A stretch of DNA of 64,000 nucleotides from Paraspadella gotoi (lineage: Eukaryota; Chaetognatha). Location of the stretch: contig CM119267.1 of assembly GCA_051294375.1 (NCBI GenBank), positions 21,397,755-21,461,754 of the forward strand. The letters run 5' to 3'. Position 1 is the first letter of the stretch. Every line of letters begins with the position of its first letter. Below the pieces are notes generated by a model. It saw only the letters and a list, made by a program, of their open reading frames with translations. It was not told the origin of the DNA and did not search any database. Below, piece by piece: positions 1 through 24,500 of the stretch. The position numbers and the translations under genes were made by a program.

Positions 1-2219
1 CACTTTATTCAGAATTTAAGTTTAAATGGGCACTTTTAGAAAATATAACCAAAATTTACATATATAGACATATATATTTCTTATATACTTAAAATATATA
101 TATACAATAGATAATCGAATAAGTAACATGAGAAACTAGAATTTGAAATAATGTAGAAGACTATAAAGAAAAGCAGACGTTTTAAGCGCAAGGTTTTTAA
201 TAATGAAAAGAATCTGATTTTTGTACAAAATTAAAACGTATTTTTCTAAAAAATATTACACATATTAAAATCTAGTAATTTCTATTAACTTGAAGTACAA
301 TAATAGATTGAATACGCAATTTTGATTTTCGAAAAAATTTACAATTTAAAAAATTTAAACCAAAAATATTTTTTAAACTTTTTGTAGTCATTTAATTTTC
401 ATTCAAAAGTTTTAATTACATTTGAACAATTATGTTCTTATTCTTACTATCGATCGCTGGTTTAGATCTGGATCCTAAGACTGGACAAATTTGTCACTTT
501 TATTTACAAGCATCGATTCGATTTTTTTAAGTAGCAATCGCTTGACGCTTTAATTCTTATTACGTTAGGGCCACGTGTTACCTTTGCGTCGACAGCATGT
601 TCATAGCTACGATTTGAGTAGGCCTGCCTACATGCGGTACCGGCCACATTTTCATTAAACTTCAGCTTGACAGGACGCCACTTTGGGATTATTCATGACA
701 CGGGCTAATAACAGCTTTAATCCATCTTTATTAGACCACCAATGTACAAATAATGAACACATTGATCAATGAACATAACGCATACTCGAGGTCAAATAAT
801 ATTTAATTTCAAATTTAATAGATTAAAAATAAAATCGGGTCTGATTTACAAACAAACGCCGCAATTACGAATCTTTATCATCATCATCATCATCCACGTA
901 ATCGTCGTCGTCGAGCTCGTTTGTCAAGCTCCTCAAGTTCCTCATCGGTAAAAATCTTTGGCAAAATCCATTTTCGAACCGCGATGAGGATGATGAGGAA
1001 AGAAAGGGAAGGCGATGGAGGCCGGCGTCGCCTTTCCCGTCCACAGAACCGCCAGGCTGATCAACTGCAGCAACGTGTACAGGTGCATGCGCCAGTGTGC
1101 GGACTTGCGCACGTAGCCGACGCGGGGATGATGTTTTAAGGGGATGAAGAAGAGGCCAACGCGCGGTGAGAAGCTGGAGTCCGCCTGTAATTGTTATCTG
1201 TGTTAGATAGGACTTATCCAACGAGTTAACCTTAAAACTTACCCAGTGTTGTAACCCCCCATGTACAGCAGCACGCCAAAAAGAACAGCGACAGGGATTT
1301 CCTTTCAGAACCTAAATGGGCAATGGCGATGGTCCCGCCGACCAAGATGCTTGTCATAAAGTTAGTCACGCGTTGCTCTTTGACCTGATACATTGTAGTT
1401 AAAGTTATGTTTAATTTAATAGCAACATGAACTTCATTTTTCACATCACAACTTTCTGAGTCTGCCAATTTCCTTACCTCAATGACTCTAGGCGGTCCCT
1501 CTGGGCGAGCTGATAAGTAGCTGATTACATAACTGTGAGCTGTATCGTGTGCGTGCGTACGACAACACGGCAGGCAGCTGTCAACCATGATGCTCCGAAT
1601 CAACGTGCCACATCGACTGCCTAGTCCCATCAACGGAGGCCAATACGAGAATGTCCAGGTGATATCTGAAAGAATAAAGAGATGAGATAAAATTCATCAA
1701 TTTGATCAAAAATCATATGAAATTTGTCCAGCTAAATGAAAAATTTTATCCATTCATTTAATAAATAAGCTATCTTTCCCCTGACTTCGGACAGGTTTTA
1801 GTGGTTTAAGGCCTCCTCTCTGTCAAGATAATAGCATAAGAAGGTCCCTGCAAGCTTACAATCAGTCTCTCTCACAGTCTCGTTTATTCACTCTCAGAGT
1901 AGCTGGATTCCCTAGTCAATGAAGGGTTTATAACATTTCAAAACTATGTTGAAATGTGTAAGAAAAGACCAATCCCTTAAGTATAACTATAAGAAAGGGG
2001 AATACTATTGTACTCCGGCACTACATTTCCGCCGCAGTATTGTCCTTAGTAGTTTTAAATTTCCCTAAAAAATCCTACCCAGATCCCTTTTTAAGATTTC
2101 TTTCTGGATTGTTGACGATTCATTGGCAGGCATAAGGCTCTCGATAAAGATGAGCGTAAAGACGAGCGCGGCTGGGATGACGGCAACGAAGATTTGCAAG
2201 CGGGGCAGGCCAAAGCAGT
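1..2219. repeat. Indel-rich second copy of the gene A 3' region (matches about 2403-4416)
   Basis: The first 2.2 kb re-reads, base for base with many small insertions and deletions, the segment beginning near 2403. Both copies share the same 3' flank, the same last AE exons and the same intronic dispersed repeat. This copy carries many extra or missing bases compared with the second copy. An N run at 2220-2244 separates them. At the splice acceptors and coding motifs the second copy is usually closer to the paralogue at 19.8-22.9 kb, but at some bases (acidic tail, the IPVAVLFG segment) the first copy is the better one. That pattern suits two noisy readings of one locus (an unmerged haplotig) better than an old tandem duplication. 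Confidence 0.85.
865..2219 (-). pseudogene. Partial, disrupted copy of the last AE exons of gene A
   Basis: The minus strand carries the last four AE exons in fragments: the C-terminal exon (865 to about 1183, stop TAA at 865-867, acidic tail [15 protein letters not shown]), the VKEQRVTNF exon (about 1245-1386), the exon ending RVIEV (about 1477-1662), and part of the exon encoding [10 protein letters not shown] (to 2219, cut by the gap). Frames shift repeatedly, for example RVGLFF is read as ARWPLL. Either this is a decayed duplicate or, more likely, an unpolished assembly copy of the gene at 3.1 kb upward. Confidence 0.7.
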
Positions 2220-2244
2220 NNNNNNNNNNNNNNNNNNNNNNNNN
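2220..2244. other. Assembly gap (25 N)
   Basis: This run of N joins the noisy duplicate (left) to the second copy of the same 3' region (right). Nothing can be said of its true length. Confidence 1.
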
Positions 2245-3110
2245 CCGCCATTGTTAAAATATAGCGAATTTATTCGATGAGCGCAGATATCGACTTTTTT
2301 TCCCCGAAAACGTTCCTTTATCCCAGAACTTAGTTACTAAACACAATACTTAATCCTAAACTGTAACCCAAATCTGATCACTCACTCCTTACTTAATTTT
2401 AAGCACTTTATTCAGAATTTAAGTTTAAATGGGGCACTTTTAGAATATATAACCAAAATTTACATATTATTAGACATATATATTTCTTATATACTTAAAA
2501 ATATATATATACAATAGATAATCGAATAAGTAACATGAGAAACTAGAATTTGAAATAATGTAGAAGACTATAAAGAAAAGCAGACGTCTGCAAGGTTTTT
2601 AATAATGAAAAAGAATCTGATTTTTTGTACAAAATTAAAAAACGTATTTTTCTAAAAAATATTACACATATTAAAATCTAGTAATTTCTATTAACTTGAA
2701 GTACAATAATAGATTGAATACGCAATTTTGATTTACGAAAAATTTACACTTCATAAAAAATATAACCAAAATATTTTTTTAAACTTTTTTAGTCATTTAA
2801 TTTTCATTCAATTTAATTACATTTTGAACAATTATGTATCTTATTCTTACTATCGATCGCTGGTTTAGATCTGGATCCTAAGACTGGACAAATTTGTCAC
2901 TTTTATTACAAGCATTCGATTTGTTCGTAATTTTTTTTTTTAATTTATTAGTGAAGCATATCGAAAACCCTGACGCCTTTAAAAATTCATCAATGTACAA
3001 ATAATGAACACATTGATCAATGAACATAACGCATATTAGTCAAATAATATTTAATTTCAAATTTATAAGATTAAAAATAAAATCGGGTCTGATTTTACAA
3101 CAAACGCGCA
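2245..3110. other. AT-rich 3' flank / 3'UTR of gene A
   Basis: No coding signal is present. The stretch is AT-rich and from about 2403 repeats the sequence at 1-860. On the minus strand it lies just downstream of the AE stop codon, so it probably holds the 3'UTR and polyadenylation region. Confidence 0.5.
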
Positions 3111-14357
<11,247 letters not shown>

Positions 14358-14411
14358 CTTCAACGTCAGGGATCAGAAAGGATTAGGAATATGGGTGAAA
14401 ATTGTCTCTTT

Positions 14412-14483
14412 TATCTTTTAGTCTCTCTTCTCTCTTTTCTCTCTCTCTCTATTTCTCTCTCTCTCTCTCTCTCTTTCTCGCTT

Positions 14484-14529
<46 letters not shown>

Positions 14530-14585
14530 TCTCTCCCCCTCTCTCTCGCTCTCTCTTTTGCTCGCTCTCTCTTTCTCTCTCTCTT

Positions 14586-14633
<48 letters not shown>

Positions 14634-14660
14634 CTCTTCTCTCTCTCTTTCTATTTTTTT
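14412..14660. repeat. Long interrupted (CT)n microsatellite
   Basis: About 250 bases of CT with occasional TTT, CG and CC interruptions, just upstream (minus strand) of the weak gene A exon at 14182-14357. Confidence 0.9.
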
Positions 14661-16958
14661 TCTATCAAAAATTTAAAAGGAAAAAAAAAGTAATTTTCAA
14701 AATTTTTCGTCCACCTGGATTAAACAAAAATATGTAGTTTCGCAAGTTTTAAGATTGTTCCCCCGATTTTTGTTTAAAGATTGATAGATTAATCATTAAT
14801 CAATAATCAATGGTCATTAATTAAGCCGGATATTAAATGAAGGCTAACATCATTTGTGTTTATTTCGTGTCTTTGAGATATGAGACTGTACGTTAAAAAA
14901 TAATTAAATACGTAATTGTATAACGAATATATGTGATTGCAAGGTTAGAGAAAAGCAAATATATAACTTTTTTCATTAATAATTAGTTATTTCGATTAAA
15001 GTTACTTAAAACAAAAAAATATATGCGGTAAAACAAGTACTGTTGTAACTTTAAAACCATTTTATCTATCCCGTACGAAAAAAATCCAAAACGAAAAAAA
15101 TTATGTTTATTACATTAAAACGTACCTTTAGTTCAGCCGACCCCGGATTTCAAACGTTTATGGTTTTTTTAATTTAAGTTCTCAAAAGTCCATCAAACAT
15201 TTTTAAACAAAATTAAAATGAATCTAGTCTTGGTTAAGCGCAATCGCTTTCTCTTCGACTTTTAAAGAAGACCAAATCTTTCCGAAGAGAATTAATTGCT
15301 CAAGTAGAATTCTTTTTTTTTAACTTTAGATATAAAAAAATTTAGTAAATGACTTAAAGGAAAGACGTCATTGCTTATTCGTCGAACCTTGTCAAATGGT
15401 ACCGAGACAAAAAGCTTCTCTTTTCGATTTAATGAATTTCAATGTAATGCTGCAAAAGCAGATACGCAAGAAGATACAAAATATCTTGTGTATCTACATG
15501 CAAATGCCAAGATTAGGCAAATGGGCATTTAGAAACTCGAGTTAGAACATTAATACTTTAATTATGCCTAATTTTTATATCATTTTATATTACAAATTAA
15601 GATCTATTTGTCGGACATATCAATTTTTTTAACCTATTCTACCGGAACCCTCCCGGTCTCAACAAATTCGCCTCGAAAGTCAAAAAGAAGAAAAACAAGT
15701 TAGAGTTGGAGTTAAAGCTTAAAACTCGACGAGAGATACAAAGATGTACTCAAGATAGCGTTGAAAGAAAAATGTAAAAAATATTTAAATTTATAATTTA
15801 AACAATTTAAGTAATTCTTCATGCCTGATTTATCAAAATTAAGCCTCTTTTTAGGATTAAAGTTTGCATGCTAACCTTTTGGTTAGTCCATACTAGTTAT
15901 CAAGCACAGTTGACTGGATAATGGATGATTGAAAATCCAAGGCGTCAGATTTAGTCAATCAATAGAAATATAACAGAATGGAATTAGTCCTATAATCTCC
16001 TTGTGACTGTTACACTTAAGTATTTTATATTTTTATATAACATTGCTTTTCACTAACTAATATTATCGAGAGAAGATGAAATCCGGCAAATATCTGGCAA
16101 TTAATAACTCACCATTAATCACTCTAATTTACGAAGTACTAAAAACGGGTTTTAAAATCTTCATCGTTAATCATTTCTAAATCATTTCGACCTAATCGTT
16201 AGACTAATGACTAGTGAATGAAGTAATAATGAAAAATGTCACAAGCCACATAGGGCCTGTCTAATTAAAATGTTTTTAATTCCATTTTTTTTCTTTAAAA
16301 GATACTAGTTAATCAGAAGATACCAATCAAACACGAAAAAGATTCCCAAAGAAACAACTCTTGACTCACTTTGAATTCTCGTTTGAACATGAGGAAAAAA
16401 AAGAGTACAAAAATTAAAAATAACTGCGTACAAGGTGGAAAATGACAAAAACTATTTTTATCTACATTTCCTCTCAATAGCCAATATGAGTTTTCTCTCT
16501 CATCTTACCCGATCTTTTCCTTAAGGGAACTTTTTGCGAACATTGCTTCTTGGTATTACGATGATGTTCATTTAAGTATTTTTAAGTATTTTAAAGCTTT
16601 TGATTTCGCTTTGCCAGTAATCGTTTAAAAAAATACCATGATTTTTCGTTGTACAGTCGATATAATAATTTTGTTTTCACTGAAGTATTTTTATTATTCC
16701 CCTATTTACGTCTCGAGAAAAGAAAGAATGGTAACCTGTTTCGCCGGGATTTCAAAAAAAATCGGAATCCTTACTGGAATGAAACGCGAGGGCGACTTCA
16801 ATCTGACTTTCAGGTTTTAATGACTAAACCTTTTTAGTTCGGATTTACAGTATGATTTTTCTCGTTTGTAACATTTCGTGACAGTATATTTATGCAACCG
16901 TAAAATTTAAAAAAGATTAATGATAGTCGGTTTTGAAGGTCTCGGTTTCGCATTTCAT
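14661..16958. other. Intergenic / possible gene A upstream region
   Basis: AT-rich sequence without ORFs of convincing composition, tRNA genes or recognised repeats. The gene A promoter and first exon may lie here or further upstream, but I see no diagnostic signal. Confidence 0.5.
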
Positions 16959-16973
16959 ATGATATATAATACA
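16959..16973. repeat. Left target-site duplication of the foldback element
   Basis: ATGATATATAATACA, identical to 18158-18172. Confidence 0.6.
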
Positions 16974-18157
16974 TTGAGAGAAAACAAAGTGTTTTTGAAT
17001 TTGTGACAACGATTTATTTCAATAGAGGGACAATGTAGGGCGTTTAAAAATAACGAAATATAACAAATCAAGTGAGGTACATAGCTATTTTAGTGTAATA
17101 AAGTCTGTAGAATTCGATGATGATAACCATTTTTTTGTATAGTCTCATCTTCTTTGTCGGAAATGGCGATTTTTTCAGCATATAAGGTGCTATTAAAATG
17201 GAGCAAACATTGTAGAGTATAAGAAACTCAAATTATTAAGATTTTATAAAAGCCATATTTAACTTACATTATATGAAAATAAAGACCCATATAAATATTT
17301 TGGTAAGTTTATTTACAAATTTCTTATTTTATTAATAGTTTTTTATAATAATAAAAAATAAAATAAAGTGAAAAAATTAAAATTTTAAAATTGGATTTGA
17401 ATTTCTTACAAAAAGTTGATATAAGAAAGTATAATCCATTTTTAAAAAATTCTTTCATTAAGTAGGTTAAAAATATTAAAAACTATTATTTTTGTTTAAT
17501 TTTTTAATTTTTGGCTTAAAATTATAGTTTTTCTAAATTTTGACCAACTTAATGACATAATTTTGATATAAAAATTATATTTTCTTATATCAACTTTTTG
17601 CAAAGAATGCAAATCCATAAAAAAAATTTTGAAATTATTCTTTTTTAACTTTAGCCCAATTTTTACTCATAATTATTAATAAATATAGTTAACTAACTTT
17701 TTATAAAACATAAAATTTAGAAATAAACTTACCAAAATTTTTTTATAAGTCTTTATTTTTATATTTCAAAAGCTCATATAAATTTTATAAAATTTTAATA
17801 ATTTGATTTATCATAACTTATAATGGTTTTGTATTTTATAACAATTTTATATACATTAAAAACCCTCATTTCCGACAAGAAAGATAAAATTATACAAAAA
17901 AATTGTCATCACCATCGAATTCTACAGACTACATTACACTAAAATAGCTATGTACCTCACTTGATTTATTATATTTTGTTATTTTTCAACGCTCTAAGGG
18001 ACATGTTTCGACTCTTTGGGTTCGAGTCTTCATCAGCATCTCCCAAATGACCAAAGAGTCGAAACATGTCCCTCTATTAAAATAAATCGTTGTCACAAAT
18101 TCAAAAAAAATTGTTTTCTCTCAATATTAAATAACAACGAAAATAAAGGTTTATCAC
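16974..18157. mobile_element. Foldback element with long inverted arms
   Basis: The left arm (TTGAGAGAAAACAA..., about 16974-17450) is the near-complement of the right arm (about 17560-18128). Arms match at the outer ends (TTTGTGACAACGATTTATTT), in the middle (AGTGAGGTACATAGCTATTTT) and near the centre (AAAAGTTGATATAAGAAA), so the whole element could fold into one hairpin of roughly 0.5 kb per arm. The right arm carries ~70 extra bases absent from the left. A 15-bp direct repeat flanks it (16959-16973 and 18158-18172). No ORF is present, so it is non-autonomous. Confidence 0.8.
17994..18045 (-). ncRNA. Hammerhead-ribozyme-like core
   Basis: On the minus strand the order is CTGATGA, then A, GACTC, a nine-base loop, GAGTC, then GAAAC-AT-GTC. 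That gives the invariant CUGANGA box, a perfect 5-bp stem II, the GAAA box and a two-pair stem III (AC/GU) ending at a GUC cleavage triplet. The stem I pairing (GGGAGATG with the bases after GTC) is poor, and one extra A lies between the core and stem II, so activity is uncertain. Minimal type I hammerheads are known from Penelope-like retroelements. Confidence 0.4.
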
Positions 18158-18172
18158 ATGATATATAATACA
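18158..18172. repeat. Right target-site duplication of the foldback element
   Basis: ATGATATATAATACA, identical to 16959-16973. About 30 non-palindromic bases separate the arm end from this repeat. Confidence 0.6.
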
Positions 18173-19802
18173 ATATATTTGTAATGAGTCGTCTTTATTT
18201 AATGACTGTCTATAAATAGAAGGTTGAGGCCGAGCTTTGAAACTTCATCAATGCAATTTTCCAATTCTTTCTGATGATTAATAATAATATTAAAGCAAAA
18301 ATAAATATGAGGTAATGAAATTGTAGCATATTTTCTCCTCTTTAATAAAATTTAAGTTAATTCAAATATAACAGTTAAAAAATATAAATAAAGGGTATTA
18401 AAAAGTTGTTAAGCATTAGTCATATTATTGTTCAATGCATGAAAACAAAACCTATACCTAGTTTTAAAGAATAAAAAACAGAATATTTTATGTTACCTAT
18501 TTAATAAAATTCTTTAAATTTTATAATAACTATGAATTTTTTTAAATTAAAAACAATTTATAAAATCAGATGACGTTTTATAAAAAAATTATCTCCTTAT
18601 TATTCTTAAAAGTTACTAAGCATCTAAGCATTAAACGAATATGAAATCTATACCACATTGAAGACCAGGCAAAATGCTACATTTTGCATATATACCTTTT
18701 AAATTTAACTAAGTTTTGATTGGTTGTGACTACGTAAAACATTAAAAGGTAAAAAAATAAAAAGTTGAGCGATAAATATTATGAGTTCTTTGGGGCCTAG
18801 AAGTTAATACCAAATACTTATTATAATTATAAGGGGTATAAAGTGGGCTATAATTTAAGTATCTGGGGTGAAGGGACTCTGAGATACCCCCACAGGAAAT
18901 GTTACAATTGAGAAAAATCATACTGTAATTTGTGCCTTGAAAAGACTCGAGGAGTTCTCGAAACATTGCATCATAATCATAAGTGACGCTGAATTCTGAA
19001 ATATACCTGCTACTAAATGTGACAACTTAAACGATAACTTTCAAGGGACAAAAATTTTACATTTGACTCTCTATCTTAAAAAGAAATTACGCTAACTATC
19101 AACGAGAATTGATGTTTTAAATATATTAACGATATTTCGCGATAAAATTTTTATTAAAATAGCAAAAGATAAAACTTGTGAAAAAGCTTTAATTTCCCGA
19201 GCTATCTAGGGAAACCCCTGAATTCATTTTAATAACAGTCACAACAATGAAATTAATATATTTTATTAATCGTTGTAAAAAGACAATGAAAACAAATTAA
19301 AAAGGCCAGAAAATTTAAAATAAAAATTATCCATTACCCATGACTAATTATTAATAAATAAGCTAGGAAAATATATAATCGCCGTTATTGGTGATATGAT
19401 TTGATTACAGCGAAAAAATGAATTATATAGAATGACGCGGCCAACTCAGATATATAATTATTCAATTAAAAGGCTGGAAATCTGGATCACAATAAGACGA
19501 ACAATGTTTTTTTGTCTCGCAAAAATTCTGGATAATCTTTCCCCTTTTTTTTCGGGATTAAAATACAAAAACCCACAGAAATCTTTTACGAGAAAACCAA
19601 TCGGACAACAGGATAGATTCATTGTGCAATGAAAAAAGATGTATAAAATGAACAACGCGACAAACGATAGAAACATTTAAATTAAAACTCAACTTTTTTG
19701 TTCTCCTAAAAAAAAAAGAACAACCCAATCAAAAGGGAACGGAACACTAAATTGATCGGATCGAGCCTTTCCACACCGTCGTTTCACACAGTCTTCACGG
19801 TT
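18173..19802. other. Intergenic region between genes A and B
   Basis: AT-rich with no convincing gene. The proximal part next to 19803 is downstream of the gene B stop and probably contains its 3'UTR. Confidence 0.5.
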
Positions 19803-21468
19803 TCACTCATCGTCGTCGTCGTCGACATAATCTTCGTCGTCCATCTCGTTGTCCAGTTCCTCCAATTCGTCGTGAGTGAAAATCTTCGGGAGCCCGAATT
19901 TCCTAACCGCGATGAGGATGACGAGGAAGAAAGGAAAAGCGATGGAGGCCGGCGTCGCTTTCACCGTCCACAGCACGGCCAGGCTGATCAACTGCAGCAG
20001 CGTGTACAGGTGCATGCGCCAGGTGCGGACCTTGCGCACGTAGCCGACGTGAGGGTGATGCTTCAAGGGAATGAAGAAGAGGGCGACTCGGGTGAGGAGT
20101 TGAAGCCCGCCTGTTTTTTTTTTTGTTGAAAAGGTGAAGAGGGAGATTTTAAAGAAGAGAGAGGGGGGGGGTGTTGGGATTGAGTGGAATCAAGATCTTT
20201 GAACGCTTTAATTTGTGGCTTTGTTTTTCGACTAAAAGCTAATTAAGAAAAGCGTAACAAAAAAAAAGCAAATCTTGGTAGGTGAAAAGGAATACAATTA
20301 AAACTTTACAGTTTGTTCGTATTAAGTAATTAGTAAATCACAGTTTTTTTTTTCTTTAAAGTTTTTGAATCTAACAGGTGACACTGAAACACGCTGCTCA
20401 AAAAAAAAAAAAAAAAAATCGCCATTTGTAAACCTGTAAAGATTTTTTTTTCAATCTTAAATATTTTTTGTGTAGTGAAAACCAAAATCATTTATGGGTC
20501 CGAATTTCATATTGATCGGTTTTGATTTTAATTTGGTAATAAGCAGAGAAACCTGGAATATACGCCTATTTTTAATTTAAAGCTGGTCAGGCTAATTCTT
20601 AAGTGACAATATTCTTAAATATGCTACTTTTTTTTTCAAGAACTTTCAGAAGACATTACCTAAAGTAGTGACCCCCATATAGAGCAAGACCCCATAAAGA
20701 ACGGCGACGGGTATTTGTCTCAGCACCATCTGTGCGATCGCCAGGGTCCCGCCAACCAAGATGCTTGTCACGAGATTGGTCACCCGTTGTTCTTTCACCT
20801 TGAAGTGAAAAACGGGGAAGAGAAGAAGTAGTATTAGTTAAGAAACTAATTTATTTTTCAATTTTTCAACAACAGACATATATTCAAGTAAAATAACTAT
20901 GAAAGTTTCAAAATTACTTCAATGTAGTATTTCATTCATTTTATTATTATATGTATATTTTTATTTTTTATGCTGTTTCAATAAAAAAAAACTGTAAAAA
21001 AAAATAATTAGTCGAAAATTGAAGAATTAATCAGTCGATTAAATTTGATAAACTGGATCTATACACTCCGAATTGAACAGCTCCCTTACAAGTATCCGCC
21101 TCACCCTCCTTTACTTACCTCAATAACCCTGGGAGGCTCTCCAGGCGCGTGGTAAGTCGACATGACGGTGAGTGAGGTCGCGTGGGCCACGGACAAGACT
21201 GGGCACGCCGTCAACCAGGGAACGCCGAAAAGACCGCAACCGCCCGCCAGCAGGCCGATCACTAATATGTCCATGTGGTACCTTAAAAAAAGGTTGGGGG
21301 TGGTAGTTTCCTTTAAGTTAATAAAGATTACTATTCGCTTTGGACTTTTGTATTTTTTTTTCACGTCAGATATAACCTGTCGATATATGCCTGCGTGAAA
21401 GTCTGTCTTTCTGTATCATGACATGAAAAAAATCCATTACTTTGTCTCAACAAAACTCTTACTTTTCT

Positions 21469-21518
<50 letters not shown>

Positions 21519-24500
21519 TTAAAAAAAAATCCAGACAGGATCGTAGACAAAAAACAAGAACAGGTTGAAACAAAACGTGATCCACTGATGTCAATTCGAT
21601 TGAAAAGAACAAAATTGATTTCAAGTTTAAGTTCAAAAATGTCCTTTACTTAGACCAGAAGGAGTAAAATAAAAAAAAATCATAAAGGAACTAATCAAAT
21701 AAAAAATAATTAATCAATTCATCATTTCATCTATCAATCCATCAATCAATCGAACAATCACCAAATCTAACAACCAATCAGTCATTCAATCAGTTAAACA
21801 ATCAATAAACCGATCAACTAATCAATAAATTCAATTCCGCTCATTAAATTCCGCTCATCAAAGTAATTCCAATCAACTCATCAAACAGCACAGCTCACAA
21901 CAAATCAGTGATTTAATCTGTTAATCAATCAATCCATTAATCGATAAACCAATCAATTTATAAATCAATTCAATTCACTCATTTAAAATAAACTCATCAA
22001 TCAATCGACCAACTTAGCATCCAATCAGTAGCGGTAGCCGACCAAATTCAAATTTTAATGGGAACAGCATTAAACTAATCCATTATTGGTATTAATTATT
22101 GTGTTAAAATATTTTTTTGCAAAAATGTTCCGAACCATGAGTAATTCGCTAATTAATATTATTATATTGCTATATAATGGCAAAATTTTTTTGGGGATAT
22201 TTTAAATTTTTTTAATTGATTCTGATAGAGCTTAAAAAGTTAAGCAAAAAATATAATTACTTTTTAAAATTTTGATGTTTTATTACTAAAAATTAGTAAA
22301 AACTGCTAAAATCATCGGATGATGATGATGATGATGATTTTTTAAGGTTTTTCTCAATTTAAACCCACTTATCATCAAAATATTGGAAAAAGAATTATAC
22401 TTTGTGTAGATAACTTTTCATAAGCTATTTGAATCTGCTTTTAAAAATGAAAAATTCCAAAAAAAATTTTTGACATTTCCTATCTATAAATAAATATTAA
22501 AAAATTAATTACTAATGCTTCTTGCCATTTTAGAAAATTTTGCTCCATTGAAAGTTTTCTCAGAAATGTATGAATTTTCATTTGGAAAGGTTCCCAAATC
22601 AAACTTCTGACCCACCCCATTGACGAAGTTTGGCTCTACAATCAGTCATACAATCCGTTAATAAATAAATTCATCCGTCATTCAATCGACAAACCAATTA
22701 ATCAATCAATCAATCCTCCTCTCACCCCGATCCCTTCTGAAGATTCCTCTCCGGCTTGTTCACGATCATACAAGCGATCAAGCTCTCGATAAAGATGAGG
22801 GTGAAGACCAAGGCGGCTGGGATGACGGCGATGATGACTTGCCAAACCGGGAGGCCCAAGGGATTGACGAGCCAAGCGGCGCGGGTCTCTGAGGTCGGGT
22901 AGAATCCCGCCGAAGACTCGGTCACGTTTAATTTTTCAGACCTGCGGAAGGGAGGGAGAAAGGTAAAATGTTTGTACTATATAAACTTCAGGAAAACCAT
23001 TAACCTAATCTTTTACTAAAACAAGATCGGTGTATCCAATGCGTATCCAATGACTTTCTTTTCACCTGTGAAACATTTACATTACCCGCAATTACTTTGT
23101 GATCACGTGACCGTAGTTCTGCGTGGTGCATTGCACTGCGTCTTTTTAGTTTTAAGATTTTCTAAAGGCGGCGCTAGCGGTCACTTAGATGGGTTTTTTT
23201 CCTGTCTTCACAAATGAACAATAGGAGAATTAACTAAAAATTAAACAAATTCTGAATTTCAGATAAAATGGGCCAAGGCGTCCGTCTTTAGAACAAAATA
23301 ACAACATAGCAGTACCCTAGGGTATTATTAAGATGGTTTAATTTTAATGAAGAAGAAAAAAAACCAAACAAAGAAACCATTTGTCTTCGAGCGCGATGTC
23401 GACGCCGACGACGAGGACTATGGCGATCGGGACGCTGAGATTCCGATCATTCGACGAGCGGTTTTGCCGAGGAACTGTTAAAGGGGTAGGGGGAGAGGGG
23501 GGGGGGTAGAAGAGGGGGAGAGAAATGAAGGGGTTGAGAAGAGAGAGTGAGAGGAGGGAAAGGTTTTATGGAAAAAAAAACTAATCTATCAACAAAGAAC
23601 ATTTTATATACATTGTATGTATATATTCTCATTTACTTAACAAAGCACCTTTGATTATATTTCCCCCGATCATCAAAGCCCTTGGGGGTGTGTTACAAGA
23701 TTTGTTCCCTCTCAGTTTTTCTTAACAACCTTTTCCATTTACGCCAAAATATTTATTAAACTACCATCTGTAGCGGTACGACATGAAAGCCACAGTTCTC
23801 TGCCTCTGTCTCAATGGCTGAGCGTGATTTTGGTTTAAACATGCGAGTGACAGGTTTAGAAGAAGATCACAGGCACACCTCACTACGCACCCCCTACCCC
23901 AGTTATTGAGATACCCCGCTACCCCTGGATTCACAAGCAATCACATCATCTACCATTATGAGATCGAGTAATTAATTAACCGAAATTGTCTTGACTCACC
24001 GTTGATCTTTTGAAGATCGTGAGAAAGTGAGCGATGAAAAAAGTGACGGCGATGAGAATGAGGGCGAAGGGGAAGACCAGAGTTTTAGAGGACTTGTGGT
24101 CGTAGGCGTGGGAAGTGTGGTGAGATGAGTGGTTATCGTGGGTGGAGTTGTAATCGTCGGTGGCATTGTAGAATGCAGTAGGATACGTTGTAGCGTTGTA
24201 GTCTTGGTACGATGAAGCCTGGAGCGAATTAATGTATAATTATTTATAATTATTAAACAATTGCATATCAAAATTTATTAAATAATTTCATTAAATATTT
24301 TTAGTTTTGATTACAGGGGGAAGTCGATTAAAATGGCGTTTTCATACTAGTTTAAACCAGTTTTTTCATTATTATTAACCGTTAAATAACTTATTATTAT
24401 TTATTTTATCCACTAGTTGAAAATTTAACACCGTTTTAGTTTCAAAACTTGTTTCCCTGAATGACCTTTCCTTAGTATATCCAGTATTAGTATTAGTATT

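Noticed and set aside
14402-14737. Long Ser/Leu-rich reading frames
   Set aside because: They are translations of CT microsatellites in three frames.
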